Of a DNA stretch of 64,000 nt, positions 21,968-32,760 are shown one piece after another (position 1 is the first letter of the stretch; every line of letters starts with the position of its first letter). The stretch is from Globodera rostochiensis. Its lineage: Eukaryota; Nematoda; Chromadorea; Rhabditida; Heteroderidae. The DNA lies in assembly GCA_018350325.1 (NCBI GenBank), contig JAEVLN010000010.1:558001-622000 (forward strand), in the 5' to 3' direction. The position numbers were made by a program, and so were the translations under genes. Below the pieces are notes generated by a model. It worked only from the letters and a program-made list of their open reading frames with translations. It was not told the origin of the DNA and made no database searches.

Positions 21968-22028
21968 GCGGTTTGTCTCTTCGGAAAGTAAAATGTTCTT
22001 GTGGGTTCGAATCCGCTTGAGTGTGATC
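21968..22028 (+). repeat. tRNA-like sequence with perfect B box
   Basis: GGGTTCGAATCCGC is a consensus B box and T loop. A weak A-box-like TGGTCAGGCGG lies about 40 bases upstream. Acceptor stem pairing is not evident, so this is best seen as a tRNA relic or SINE head. Confidence 0.4.
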
Positions 22029-22029
22029 A

Positions 22030-23404
22030 TTATCAATTTTATTCGGCATCTATTCTCTTCGCTCTTTCATTTTTAATTTCTTTAATTTCGAATTCTCGAT
22101 CGGTCCCCAAGTCCGGGCTTTATGCGCCCAAAAATTAAAAAAAAATTCGCCCCATCTTCTGAATTTTTGCTGCAATTTTCTTAACAAAGATTGCCAATTT
22201 TGGTTGCAAATCTCTCAACAAATTGATTTTGGGTCAGTCCGGTTTTCGGACACTGTTTGGGATCCGGTTACATCACTGATGCCCTTCCCTTCTCTTCAAA
22301 ATAAAAACAAATTTAAAAAATTATCGGCAATGTCATTAAATTTCGGAAATCCAGCCCCCGAAAAACCCCGACCTCGCAATTCTCAACACCGCACGCGGGG
22401 TGACAACCCTAGTATAGATGGCCCCCCACATTTAAAAAAAAATTTATCCGGACCCGAATTCGAACAATGTTTCAAAGATCCAAAATTTTCTAAAAATTAA
22501 TGTTGGCCTCAAAATCATTCAAAAACCAAAAATTCGATCATTACTTGCCTTTTCTTCGTAAGCTTGTGCTTTTCGAATGATTTGAGGTTAAAAAAAAATT
22601 TTGAAAATGTAAATTTTTGAAGACTTGTTCGATCGGGTCCAAGGTTCGGAATTTATTAAAATAAATGCCATATTCGGATTCTACTCCCCCCCCCCCCCCG
22701 AAAACCCCTAAAGCAGGGCCTCAATTTGCCCTCATTTAGTGGCAAATTCCACTATTTTGGAAATTGCCATTATTTTTGCCACATTTTACAGCCACCTTTT
22801 TGAACGTTGTGAAAATTTTCTTAAGTGCTCTTTGATTCTTACAATTTGAAGATGCGACTATTTTGGAGCCGGTTGCCATGTTTTCTCTCAGACGAGTTGA
22901 GAGCCTGTCAATAGAGACCGGACTTGAGCTTCGAGCGAGATCTCGAGTCGAGATTCTCGAAAAATCTCGTGTCTCGAAAAATCTCGAGCCGAAACAGTCG
23001 AGATTCGAGATTTTTTATGAAAATTTTTTGGAGTTATTTTATTTATCAAAAAAATAATTTTCAACCAATCGCAAGGAAAAAGCTTAGGCTTTCTCTAGCA
23101 CAATTTTTCGATAGTAGCTTTCGTCTTTCAATTGGTCTTTAAAAGCCATTTTTGCACTTGGTGAGTTTAGTGAACCGAAAGAAATGAGATTTTCACATAC
23201 ATAATTTATAACTCTTCAGTGATGTAGACGGATCCCAAAAAAATATCCGAACCCCGTGAAATCCTGACCCAAAAATGCCCGGAAAATTCAAATTTTGAAA
23301 TTAATTTTTAATTAGTCAAACATTTTTGAGAATTTTTATTCATTTTTGAATGGGGTGGGGGGGGGGGGGGGGATCGGCGGTGCCGATAGGCGCCGCCGAG
23401 AAAA
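22030..23404. other. Repeat-rich, no gene seen
   Basis: Contains a CTCGAGATCTCG-word block starting TAGAGACCGGACTTGAGC at 22914-23020 (related to 9590-9740), a G-run at 23350-23372 and a GGCGGTGCC hairpin at about 23378. Short open frames are not supported. Confidence 0.5.
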
Positions 23405-23765
23405 TTTTGAATTTTAACCGGTTATTTTGGAAATTGGTTAATTCTGGAATTGACCGGTTAATGGAAATCGGTTAATTCTGGAATTAGCCGGTTAATGGAA
23501 ATCGGTTAATTTGGAAATTGGTTAATTCTGGAATTAACCGGTTAATGGAAATCGGTTAATTCTGGAATTAGCCGGTTAATGGAAAATGGTTAATTTGGAA
23601 ATTGGTTAATTCTGGAATTAACCGGTTATTTTGGAAATAGGTTAATCATCGGTTAATTCTGGAATTAACCGGTTAAATTTGGAAATCGGTTAATTCTGGA
23701 ATTAACCGGTTATTTTGGAAATAGGTTAATCATCGGTTAATTCTGGAATTAACCGGTTAATTTTG
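23405..23765. repeat. GGTTAATTCTGGAATTAACC minisatellite
   Basis: Palindromic words TTAATTCTGGAATTAACCGG alternate with TTAATGGAAATCGG and TTTTGGAAATAGG. The right end overlaps the last codons and stop of the secreted protein gene at 23726-24358. Confidence 0.85.
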
Positions 23766-24358
23766 GACACAAATTCTATGAGTTGGCCGTCTCGACTGCC
23801 TGCCCAGGGCATACTCCTTAAGCCGCTCTGATCTGCCGCTGCACTGCGAATGTTTCCATCGAAGTCTGAAAGTAAAGTAAGTAACAATCTTAAACTGCAG
23901 CGCAAACATAACATACGTTTGCCAGTGCGTTCATGTCATGGTAATCGTCGAGACTCTCTAAAACTTAAGTTTTTATGCACCTTCAAAAAATTGCTTAAAA
24001 ATAAATACTCAAAGTTGATTATCCCTATCCCAGTTTTCACCCAAAACTCACCAATTATAGCCTCCACAATTTCATTGATCATTGCGCCCATTAGATCTTT
24101 GACGATCACCTCCGCCATTGCATTCTTCATTGCCTCCACTACTTCAATGGGCATTGCCTTCGTTACATTGGACATTGCCTCCGCTGCAATTCCCTCTGCG
24201 TATTCATAGAGGATTGACTCCGTTGCATTGGTCATTGCCTCCGATGCAATTGCCTCCGCTAATTCATAAAGGATGGACTCCGCCGCTTCGTCGACATTAA
24301 TCGACCTCTGAGAGAAACACAAGGGTGTTGCCATAATAAGGAGAACAATAAGAACCAT
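23726..24358 (-). CDS. Small secreted protein, Ala/Glu/Met-rich (148 aa)
   Basis: Two exons: 24358-24052 and 23865-23726, GT-AG with a strong GTGAGT donor, phases agree. Signal peptide MVLIVLLIMATPLCFSQ. The mature part has two imperfect repeats (AAESILYELAEAIASEAM and ATESILYEYAEGIAAEAM) and reads as amphipathic helix. Exon 2 adds FDGNIRSAAADQSGLRSMPW and ends in NRLIPELTDD, the last ten residues and stop being encoded by the minisatellite at 23405-23765. No known family. A TATA-bearing dispersed repeat lies upstream (24530-24814). A short secreted helical protein could be a gland product, but that is only a guess. Confidence 0.6.
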
Positions 24359-24529
24359 TTTTAGGTCTTTAGTTAAGATTGAGATAAATTTCTTAAGGGA
24401 TAAGGGTCAAATATTATAAGAAGGGCTGGGATTTCACGTTTTTACTTTTTTTTGCGAATAGGTTATCATGAGAGAAGCCCAAAAATAACATTCAGTTTGA
24501 AAATTTTTTGAATCAGAGTAGTTTTAGAA

Positions 24530-24814
24530 ACGAAGCAAAGTTTAGTGGAGATGAAGAACAGCGGCTTTTTATACGGCACAAAAAGCTCTGCGTCCTTAAA
24601 GCTGCGCAAACAAATGTTTTAAAATAACCAAATTCATTCTGTTTAGAAATTTTTTTGTTCAAGTTTTTGTGTTCGCCGTAAGAACGCAAACATTTTATTC
24701 TTAAGATACTCTACGCAAACAACAAATTTTTTGTTCTTTTTTTATTAGCGCACCAAAACTTGCAAAATTACTCCAGGATTGAACAAACACAAAATAGGGC
24801 CTTGGGCCCATCCA
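24530..24814 (-). repeat. Dispersed repeat with TATA box, copy 1
   Basis: About 280 bases also found at 34855-35132 and, more diverged, at 30340-30510. On the minus strand it carries GTATAAAA about 60 bases before its downstream edge and then TTTAGTGGAAATG-type sequence in inverse. Here it lies upstream of the secreted protein gene at 23726-24358. Confidence 0.65.
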
Positions 24815-24950
24815 CACTCCGTACTTTTTGAGCAGTTCAGAAATTCCCTTTCGGATCATCTCCGGGCCCTTTACCCCCCGGAGACTTTCCACCGCTTCAA
24901 CAAACAGCAAATTTTCCTCAGCAAAAGTTTCGTGTAGGAGACAGCGAAAT
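24815..24950 (-). pseudogene. Duplicated RGS exon fragment
   Basis: Near-identical to the central exon of the RGS gene (37872-38033), coding LHETFAEENLLFVEAVESLR to LLKKYGV. It stops at the edge of the dispersed repeat at 24814 and lacks the rest of the gene, the acceptor and start codon. Confidence 0.75.
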
Positions 24951-24979
24951 GGTTATTTTGATGACAAGCAAATCCCTAC

Positions 24980-25279
24980 TTGACCCCCAACCATAAATTG
25001 ACCCCCGATTATTTTCGTACTACATTTATTCAAAACTCCCCAAAAATTTTTATATTGACTATTTTACAAAATATAATTCCAGTGCCTAATAAAATATTTA
25101 AAAAAACTAACTACACGTTTGGCGCTGAATCGTACGAACATTCGCTCGGGCTGATCATTTTCAGAAAGACGTAAAACCCTTCAAAATTCGTCATTTTTTA
25201 TTAATTTATGCACTATTTTTTTTTGAAAATTTATAAAAAATATAAATAAAATTTTTTATTAGGGAAAATGTCGATCTTT
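24980..25279. other. AT-rich, no gene seen
   Basis: No supported feature between the RGS fragment and the next relic. Confidence 0.4.
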
Positions 25280-25420
25280 GGGGGTAGTTTTTTGGTCAAA
25301 GAAAAAGTCATTTTCTCCATATTTGAATTTATTCTGCAATTCGCCAACAACAATTTTGCATCCGTTGATCAATGCCCAATCGATCATTGCCTTTTCCGTG
25401 GTTCTTCCGTTCTTCAAAAA
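25280..25420 (-). pseudogene. Relic of the unknown secreted family
   Basis: The frame FLKNGRTTEKAMIDWALINGC matches the start of exon 2 of the genes at 3688-4597 and 57290-58200 (FLKSGKATEKALFDWALINGC). It diverges soon after and ends at a stop near 25266. Only this short piece remains, just downstream of the 620-aa HTH gene. Confidence 0.65.
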
Positions 25421-25705
25421 TTCTGCAAAAAATGTTTTTTAAGTTGATGTCCGGCTCGCCCAATATTTGCTGAAGTAGACCTTTTTTGTTGTTAATAATT
25501 CTTGATGTTTTTGTGCAAAATTTGATCAAACAAAAAAATGATTAATGTCTGTTTTTTACACGAATACTTCAAAGAAAAAAAACCCTTCACCCCCTCCCAG
25601 TTTGGTACATTATATCTTTTTTTCGTTTAGACTCAACACAAATCCTCATGTTTCTTCACCGGACAAAATTGCAATGGAACAATATTTATGCTTATACATA
25701 GTTAG

Positions 25706-25939
25706 TAGTGATGCGCGAGACCCAAAATTTACCGAGACTCGAGACCGAGACTTGACCCCGAGACCGAGACTTGACCCCGAGACCGAACAGAGACTTGACC
25801 CCGAGACTCGAGACCGAGACTTGACCACGAGACTCGAGACCGAGACCGAGACTTGGCCCCGAGACTCGATACCGAGACCCAAAAAACCCTAGACTTTTCT
25901 CGAGTCGAGACTCGAGACCGAGACTCTCGTGCATCACTA
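25706..25939. mobile_element. hAT-type MITE with GAGACCGAGACTTGACC words
   Basis: Ends TAGTGATGCGCGAGA / TCTCGTGCATCACTA and the exact 8-bp duplication ATAGTTAG (698-705 and 940-947 of the 25-kb block). Same family as 5984-6097, but its interior has expanded into ten or so GACCGAGACTTGACC words. Confidence 0.9.
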
Positions 25940-26084
25940 ATAGTTAGGGTTAATCGAAGATGACGAGTGTGACGAAAATATTCTAATTATGATATGTTTA
26001 TTTTTAGTTTTGTTTTTCAGCTTTCCAGTCTTTTTTTGTTCATCCGAATGCCATTCTCAATCAAGTCCAAACTGATTCTTCCAT

Positions 26085-27947
26085 TTAAAAATTGTTGAGT
26101 GACTGACACCAAGCTTCCTTGGAAATATTGGCCTCAAATTGTTTCCATTCATTGTATGAATGTTGTTTTTCTAGTATAAATTTGTTTTTTAATTCAATGT
26201 ATTCTTGGACAATTTCACGTTTTTGGTTATCCGAATAACATTTTGTTGAGATTGGGGCTGGCATATTCAATTCCGGTGAATGCGTAAATTGTTCTTTCCA
26301 TCTGATAAATGTTGGGATAGAAATTTTCAAATCTGCCGCAATGTCTGTGTCTTTAATCGTCGGATTTCTTAGCTTTATTTCATAATATTTTTTCATTTTT
26401 TCGCGTTTTTGTTCCTCCGTATACTTTTTTTTTTTAACCCCAAAAAACTGCTTTTTCCATTTAAGAATTGTTGAGTGACTGACACCGAGTTCCTTGGGAA
26501 TATAGGCATAGAATTGATTCCATTCATTTTGTGAATGTTTTTTTTCATGCAAAAATTTATTTTTTAATTCAATGAATTCTTGGACAATTTCACGTTTTCG
26601 GTCATCAGAATAACTTTTGATTGAGCCTGGGACTTGCACATTCAATTCCGGCACATTCTTAAATTTTGCTTTCCATTTGATAAGTGTTTTGTGAGAAATT
26701 TTTAAATCAGCCGCAATGTCTGTGTCTTTAGTCTTCGGATTGCTTAGCTTCATTTCATAATATTCTTTCAGTTTTTCCTGTTTTTCTTCATCCGTATACT
26801 TTTTTTTAATATTATTTATATTAACCCCAAAAAACTGCTTCTGCCATTTAAGAATTGTTGAGTGACTGACATAAAGTTCCTTGGAAATATTGGCATAGAA
26901 TTGATTCCATTCATTTTGTGAATGTTTTTTTTCTTGCATAAATTTGTTTTTTAATTCAATGTATTCTTGGGCAATTTCACGCTTTCGGTCATCAGAATAA
27001 CTTTTGGTTGAGCTTGGGACTGGCATATTCAATTCCGGTGAATGCTTAAATTTCCATCTGGTAAGTGATCCGATAGAAATTTCCAAATCTGCTGCAATGT
27101 CTGTGTCTTTAGTCTTCGAATTGCTTAGCTTTATTTCATAATATTTTTTCAGTTTTTCCTGTTTTTCTTCATCCGTATACTTTTTTTTATTATTTATATT
27201 AACCCCAAAAAACTGCTTCTGCCATTTAAGAATTGTTGAGTGACTGACACCGAGTTCCTTGGGAATACTGGCAAAGAATTGATCCCATTCATTATGCAAA
27301 TGCTTTTTTTCTTGCATAAATTTGTTTTTTAATTCAATGTATTTTTGGACAATTTCACATTTTCTGTCATCATAACATCGTTTCACTTTCTTGTCAATTC
27401 CGAACTGTTTCTGCCACCTACAAACGTTATTATAACGGACACCGAGCTTCTTCGCCGCATTGGCTTTAAATTTGTTCCATTCTTTTTTTGAAACGTTTTC
27501 TTTTTGTTTTTGGCAATATTGGCTTTTTAATTTAATATATTCTTGGACAATTTCACGTTTTTGGTCATCAGAATAAATTGTTTTATTTTCATACTTTTCT
27601 GAGTTTTTCTGATTGTTTTGTTCGTTCGAATCAAAAAGTTTGTCGGCTTCCTGTACTTCGTCAAAACCATCAAGTTCGTTATGTTCAGTTTGAACTGGAG
27701 ACTTTTCTGATCCATTTTGTTCGTTGTGATGAGAATTTTCATGGCAATTTTCTGTTGACGAAGCTTCCATTCTTTGCGATTCGTTGGGCCCTAATAAGTT
27801 TGGCTTCTCCTCATCATCCCAACCTTCTCCGAATATTTCATCAAAAGTTTTATAAATTTTCACATTGTTTGGTGGCGAATTGACCGATTCAATTGAATTT
27901 GTTGCATGGCATAACACCAAAATTAATAACCAAAATTCCATTTTCAT
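26085..27947 (-). CDS. Secreted tandem-HTH protein, long form (620 aa), truncated by frameshift
   Basis: A single exon. The signal peptide is the same as in the 302-313-aa paralogues (MKMEFWLLILVLCHATNS). A polar, acidic spacer runs to about residue 125, then about eight HTH units in the order A-A-B-A-B-A-B-A. Type A is about 61 aa (YSDDRKREIVQEYIELK...NEWNQF...ELGVSHSTILKWKKQF), type B about 56 aa (YTDEEKQEKLKEYYE...DIAADLKIS...WKAKF). The last A unit is cut: one extra base near 26114 (AAGCTTCCTT where other units have AAGTTCCTT) shifts the frame and ends the protein at 26085. The unit in the original frame runs on only a few more residues. No transposase core. It may be a secreted, DNA-binding repeat protein; function unproven. 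Confidence 0.75.
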   Translation of the reverse strand: MKMEFWLLILVLCHATNSIESVNSPPNNVKIYKTFDEIFGEGWDDEEKPNLLGPNESQRMEASSTENCHENSHHNEQNGSEKSPVQTEHNELDGFDEVQEADKLFDSNEQNNQKNSEKYENKTIYSDDQKREIVQEYIKLKSQYCQKQKENVSKKEWNKFKANAAKKLGVRYNNVCRWQKQFGIDKKVKRCYDDRKCEIVQKYIELKNKFMQEKKHLHNEWDQFFASIPKELGVSHSTILKWQKQFFGVNINNKKKYTDEEKQEKLKKYYEIKLSNSKTKDTDIAADLEISIGSLTRWKFKHSPELNMPVPSSTKSYSDDRKREIAQEYIELKNKFMQEKKHSQNEWNQFYANISKELYVSHSTILKWQKQFFGVNINNIKKKYTDEEKQEKLKEYYEMKLSNPKTKDTDIAADLKISHKTLIKWKAKFKNVPELNVQVPGSIKSYSDDRKREIVQEFIELKNKFLHEKKHSQNEWNQFYAYIPKELGVSHSTILKWKKQFFGVKKKKYTEEQKREKMKKYYEIKLRNPTIKDTDIAADLKISIPTFIRWKEQFTHSPELNMPAPISTKCYSDNQKREIVQEYIELKNKFILEKQHSYNEWKQFEANISKEAWCQSLNNF

Positions 27948-27959
27948 AGAATTAGCAAA

Positions 27960-29743
27960 AGATAATTTTGAATGCTTTATAGGTAATTAAAAAGCAATAT
28001 AATTTAAATAAAAATTCTTCAAATATATAAAAAACAAAATGCAATTTAAAATGATTAATCTCGACATTTCATGTTCAGAATATGCTTATGTACACGTGTA
28101 ATTTGCTGTTGTAAATGAATATTGAGCTAGAAATATCAATTAATAACATCCATTGAATTTGTTGTGCTTTATTATTGCTTTCTAAACTACAAATTTATTA
28201 ATGTAAATTTTAAAATTTCTTCTAGCGGCGCTTATTGGCACTGCCAGACACTTCGAAGCAAACAATTACGAACATTGTTTTTTATAAAAAATATGAAAAA
28301 TGAATATTTTACGAAAGCAAATGTTGGCCTGCCAATAATTTGGTAAAAGGCTCCAGAGCTGAGGTTTTAGCCTCATTTTATGGCCATTTGGCAGACCAAT
28401 GATGCCATAATGAGGCTTTTCAGACAGAAATCAGGCACTTTTTTGCCTGCCAAATGAGACTTTTGAAAATTTTCATTTCTGAGAGCACTGATTAAATGGA
28501 TTCCACTTTGTTCACAAATAATGGAAAATATGGATCATATGGCCCAGAGGTGAAACGGAGTAATTATATATATCAATCGACTCTCTCGGTCTGCAATAAG
28601 AACCCGAAAAATTTTTTGTTGGGCAACCATTCCCTGAAGAGTTACAGACCCGGGACTGAAGTGTATTTTGACTGGGGACTCAGTCGTCCACTGATTAAAA
28701 AATGGGAAAAATCACTCATATTGGCATTAGGAATTAGTTGATAGCTAGTAGGTGGGGCGAGACTCCGGGCTCCGGAAGAAGTCACTTACCCGATGGCTGG
28801 GGGGGGGCAGATTAGGCCAAAAGCAATGTGTCAATATGTGCCGACAGTTATAACTTTTTCCAAATCAATCCAAATCAGATGATCAAGATATTAATTGAAA
28901 GCCCGAATGTTCAAGTATCTTTCATTAAGCAAAAGCTAAGCGATTTGGAACGTGAGAAAGCCCTAAAAAAATAATGTTTTAAATTGGCTTATGGCCCCAT
29001 AACTTTTTTCAGAAGCATCAAATGTTTAGTTTATGCTTACAAATAAGTTCTACTCATCATGAGCTTTCAATTGATACCGACTTTGTTTGGTTTAGGTGGG
29101 TATGAAACAAATTACGGAATTTGGCTCTTCCCAATTAAATAAAATTGATTAAATTCAGCGAAAATTAGCAATTACTTAGAGGGGATTTAAAATTTAAATT
29201 TTTAACTTTGTAGTATTTTTAAAGACTCTAAGCGTGTGTTTAATGTGGCTTAATTTTGTAAAAGATTTTATGCTTATTTGTAAGCAGTTAATTATATTGG
29301 TTGTAATCGATCAAAATTAAATTGATTGATTATGTGGGCCTTTCTAAAGAGAATCGTTTGGTTTGTGCAATTTATTTTTTCTAGTTTGTTTCTTTTGCTT
29401 TACAATAGAATTGTGTTTAAATACTTTTTATTTGACTATATTTTTTAAATCAGTAGTCTATATTTACGTAGAGGTTGTAGTTTTCTATTTTATTTAAATT
29501 TTTTGGTGTCATTAAAATATTTAGCACATTAATCGGGGATACCAAAATATTTTTATTCTGATTAGCGTAATTTTAAATTAAATGGAAGATTCATGATTAA
29601 TGGGTCTGGGATAAATGTGAGATCCTTGTCCTTGTCATGAATTGGGGTTTGGGTCAGAGTATTTTAGAGTCTCAGAGTCCAGACAGGTTGAAACGCGACA
29701 TGAACAACAGCGATATCTGAGGGATGATTGGTTGGCCTCTCCA
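27960..29743. other. No gene seen
   Basis: AT-rich upstream region of the HTH gene, a GGCGCTTATTGGCACTGCC hairpin near 28226 and a short unsupported frame at 28496-28741. Confidence 0.4.
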
Positions 29744-30291
29744 CTACAACCAGTGCCCCCCTAATTGGACGTATTTTTTAGGAACGATTTTGTCTGTGTC
29801 GGCCAGTTTTAGTTGGTGTTTTGGATATATCGGTTCAAAATGTTCTCGATAAAAAACATATTCTTTTTTGGCTTCTTTCCACGCGGTTTCGGTCTTTTCA
29901 AGCTCGTCTTCACCTCCTCCCCCGTATCGCAGTGTTGCTTGAAGTTTAGCCAATTCAAGGGCGTCGAATGACGCATATTTAAACCGTTCGCATTCATTGC
30001 GCGAATCTATTCCGTATGGTACCCAGCTTTTAGAGCCAAGGTTCCACGCAATTGCACAATTAACCCCCTACAATTTGAAAGATAATATATTTTGTATTAG
30101 GTTTAGAAAATACTGTGCTAAATCCGAAATGAATAGATCCTGGAAGAGTCAGAATTCCTTCACCCTCGTTTTGGACCTAAATGCAAAAATTTTTTGTTCC
30201 GTAATTTCTATTTAGGACAAACCGTACGCACATATTGAATACCATGCTGCTGAAGCACTATTGGGTGGATCATTACTTTTTTTTCCGCAGT
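29744..30291 (-). pseudogene. JmjC histone demethylase 3' fragment
   Basis: Three exons in phase on the minus strand: about 30280-30233 (VMIHPIVLQQHGIQYVRT), 30176-30114 (VQNEGEGILTLPGSIHFGFST) and 30067-29744 (GVNCAIAWNLGSKSWVPYGID...). This is the C-terminal half of a JmjC domain of KDM4/KDM5 type. PGSIHFGF supplies the third iron-binding His, and the following CAIAWNLGSKSWVPYG matches the NFAEAVNF...W.P.G segment. The exon ends with a charged helix (LEKTETAWKEAKKEYVFYREHF) and a stop. The upstream HxD half of the site was not found; a dispersed repeat at 30340-30510 stands where it should be. I therefore call it a fragment. A functional gene with distant 5' exons is less likely but possible. 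Confidence 0.6.
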
Positions 30292-30339
30292 ACGTTAACA
30301 CATTTTGGAAGCGCATAATTTTCTGGGATTTTAAAACGC

Positions 30340-30510
30340 AGAAGGCCAATAAATTTTGCCCAATTCGGTGATAAGGAGCCGCGAAGCCGAGGATAAGCAC
30401 TATGGTGGGTAGCCAGATTGTGCCAGAGAGATTTGTGGCTGGACCCAGGGCCTTATTTTTATGTTTGTTCAACCCTAGGGTCGAATTTTGCAAGTTTTGG
30501 TTTTTGCGGA
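30340..30510 (-). repeat. Dispersed repeat, diverged copy
   Basis: Shares GTTGAACAAACA, GGGCC(C/T)TGGG, CCACAAATCT and TAGTGCT(T/C)ATCCTCGGCT with 35085-35185 and partly with 24770-24814. Confidence 0.55.
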
Positions 30511-30769
30511 AGGGATATTTAGGCATGAGGTGCGGGGGACGAAGTTAAAGAATGAAATTTGTTGCAATTAGTTGGGCGACGGAAAACCAGGTGTGATCAA
30601 GGCCGTTGTGGTATGTTGCGAATGAGTGAGTGTTGGACTGCGGCAATGACCGCCAAATTGTGATGGATTTGTCTAGGCTAGTGGAGTTTTCAAATTGTCG
30701 ACCGAATTTTTTTGCTGAGAAGTGATTGTGGGAAAGTGGCTTGGTGCCAGCCCCAATTCTGATGAATCT
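30511..30769. other. No gene seen
   Basis: Unique-looking sequence between the dispersed repeat and the GC-rich minisatellite. Confidence 0.3.
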
Positions 30770-32140
30770 TCCTTCTGCTGGGGGCAGGGGTCCGCCAGCC
30801 GCTCCCTCCCCTCCAGCAGATGGGCTGTCCCTTCTGCTGGGGGCAGGGGTCCGCCAGCCGCTCCCTCACCTAAAGCAGATGGGCTGTCCCTTCTGCTGGG
30901 GGCAGGGGTCCGCCAGACGCTCCCTCCCCTCCAGCGGATGGGCTGTCATCTGCTGGGGGTAAGGGCTTGCCAGCCGCCCCCTCCCCTCCAGCGGATGGGC
31001 TGTCCCTTCTGCTGGGGGCAGGGGTCCGCCAGCCGCTCCCTCCCCTCCAGCAGATGGGCTGTCCCTTCTGCTGGGGGCAGGGGTCCGCCAGACGCTCCCT
31101 CCCCTCCAGCGGATGGGCTGTCATCTGCTGGGGGTAAGGGCTTGCCAGCCGCCCCCTCCCCTTCAGCGGATGGGCTGTCCCATCTGCTGGGGGGCAGGGG
31201 CCGCAGCCGCCCCTTCCCCTCCAGCGGATGGGCTGTCCCATCTGCTGGGGGCAGGGGTCCGCCAGCCGCTCCCTCCCCTCCAGCAGATGGGCTGTCCCTT
31301 CTGCTGAGGGCAGGGGTCCGCCAGACGCTCCCTCCCCTCCAGCGGATGGGCTGTCCCATCTGCTGGGGGTAAGGGCTTGCCAGCCGCCCCCTCCCCTCCA
31401 GCGGATGGGCTGTCCCTTCTGCTGGGGGCAGGTGTGCGCCAGCCGCCCCCTCCCCTTCAGCGGATGGGCTGTCTCTTCTGCTGGGGGGCAGGGGTCCGCC
31501 AGCCGCCCCCTCCCCTCCAGCGGATGGGCTGTCTCTTCTGCTGGGGGCAGGGGTCCGCCAGCCGCTCCCTCCCCTCCAGCAGATGGGCTGTCCCTTCTGC
31601 TGGGGGCAGGGGTCCGCCAGCCGCTCCCTCCCCTCCAGCAGATGGGCTGTCCCTTCTGCTGGGGGCAGGGGTCCGCCAGACGCTCCCTCCCCTCCAGCGG
31701 ATGGGCTGTCCCATCTGCTGGGGGTAAGGGCTTGCCAGCCGCCCCCTCCCCTCCAGCGGATGGGCTGTCCCTTCTGCTGGGGGCAGGGGTCCGCCAGCCG
31801 CTCCCTCCCCTCCAGCAGATGGGCTGTCCCTTCTGCTGGGGGCAGGGGTCCGCCAGACGCTCCCTCCCCTCCAGCGGATGGGCTGTCATCTGCTGGGGGT
31901 AAGGGCTTGCCAGCCGCCCCCTCCCCTCCAGCGGATGGGCTGTCCCTTCTGCTGGGGGCAGGGGTGCGCCAGCCGCCCCCTCCCCTTCAGCGGATGGGCT
32001 GTCCCATCTGCTGGGGGGCAGGGGCCGCAGCCGCCCCTTCCTCTCCAGCGGATGGGCTGTCCCATCTGCTGGGGGTATGGGTCCGCCAGCCGCCCCCTCC
32101 CCTCCAGCGGATGGGCTGTCCCATCTGCTGGGGGGGGGCA
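30770..32140. repeat. GC-rich minisatellite, about 60-bp unit
   Basis: About 22 units of CTGCTGGGGGCAGGGGTCCG, CCAGCCGCTCCCTCCCCTCC and AGCAGATGGGCTGTCCC, with variants (CTTGCCAGCCGCCCC, ATCTGCTGGGGGTAAGG). A lone related unit is at about 35880-35960. Open frames of up to 441 codons on the minus strand and others on the plus strand follow from the unit lacking stops; I do not call a protein. Confidence 0.9.
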
Positions 32141-32149
32141 GGGGTCTGG

Positions 32150-32760
32150 CGCGCAATTCGGCTTCGTCTTTGGGATTCCGGCGTTGTTCATGCAATTTCC
32201 CTATTTAGAACTTTTCTGCGATTTTTCCCACCCCAATTTTACTTTAATTCCCTGCTCTGCTGGGAACAATGACAACTTACGACGAGATGCCGGAGCTCAG
32301 ACGCTCGAACCTGTTGCCAGCCATTTGACGTCTGTCTTTGAAGGGTTCTTCGATGGCCTTCTGGAGCAGCACTCGTGGAGCCGAGGCGTCGGCCTGCTGA
32401 AGACGTTCTGCCAAGCTGGCGGTGCTCCGCACGGGACACGATCCCGACAAAGTTAGTGTCCTATCTTCTGGTCGTGAACTGTCGACCGTCTCCCCTGTCA
32501 GGTCGTACCGGCTCGAACCCCCAAGAGCTGGAGCCCCGGGGCAGGGACGAGGCATGGAAGCCGGCCCTCGGCTCCATCCTGGAGCTCTAGGCGATGGGTG
32601 AGCGCAGTGGCGGCCTCGGGCTGTCGATCGAAGGCGTGACTTCAATGTACGCCTACATGCGCCAAGCCGGCGCTTCTTTTCGGCGCACACGGAAAACAGC
32701 GACCTGAGCGTGAACTTTCTGCTTACGGGGGCCTGGGCGGGCGTGACCTTCTGGTTGCCT
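32150..32760. other. GC-rich non-repeat block, possible minus-strand exon
   Basis: A block of unusually high GC between the minisatellite and a G-run at 32769. On the minus strand a frame (LAERLQQADASAPRVLLQK...FERLSSGIS) ends at a strong GTAAGT donor near 32281, so an exon is possible. No family is recognised and no partner exon was found. Confidence 0.3.

Noticed and set aside
24118..24300. Plus-strand ORF rich in HSSLPPLLQWALPSLH
   Set aside because: Shadow of the minus-strand secreted protein gene, which has a signal peptide and a phased second exon.
29744..30000. BAR-domain reading of the LELAKLQATL...YREHFEP segment
   Set aside because: The two exons just upstream continue in phase and are JmjC, so the helix is the tail of that domain.
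32277..32690. 137-codon minus-strand ORF as a gene
   Set aside because: A good donor is present, but no start, acceptor or partner exon could be matched in phase; kept only as a low-confidence note.
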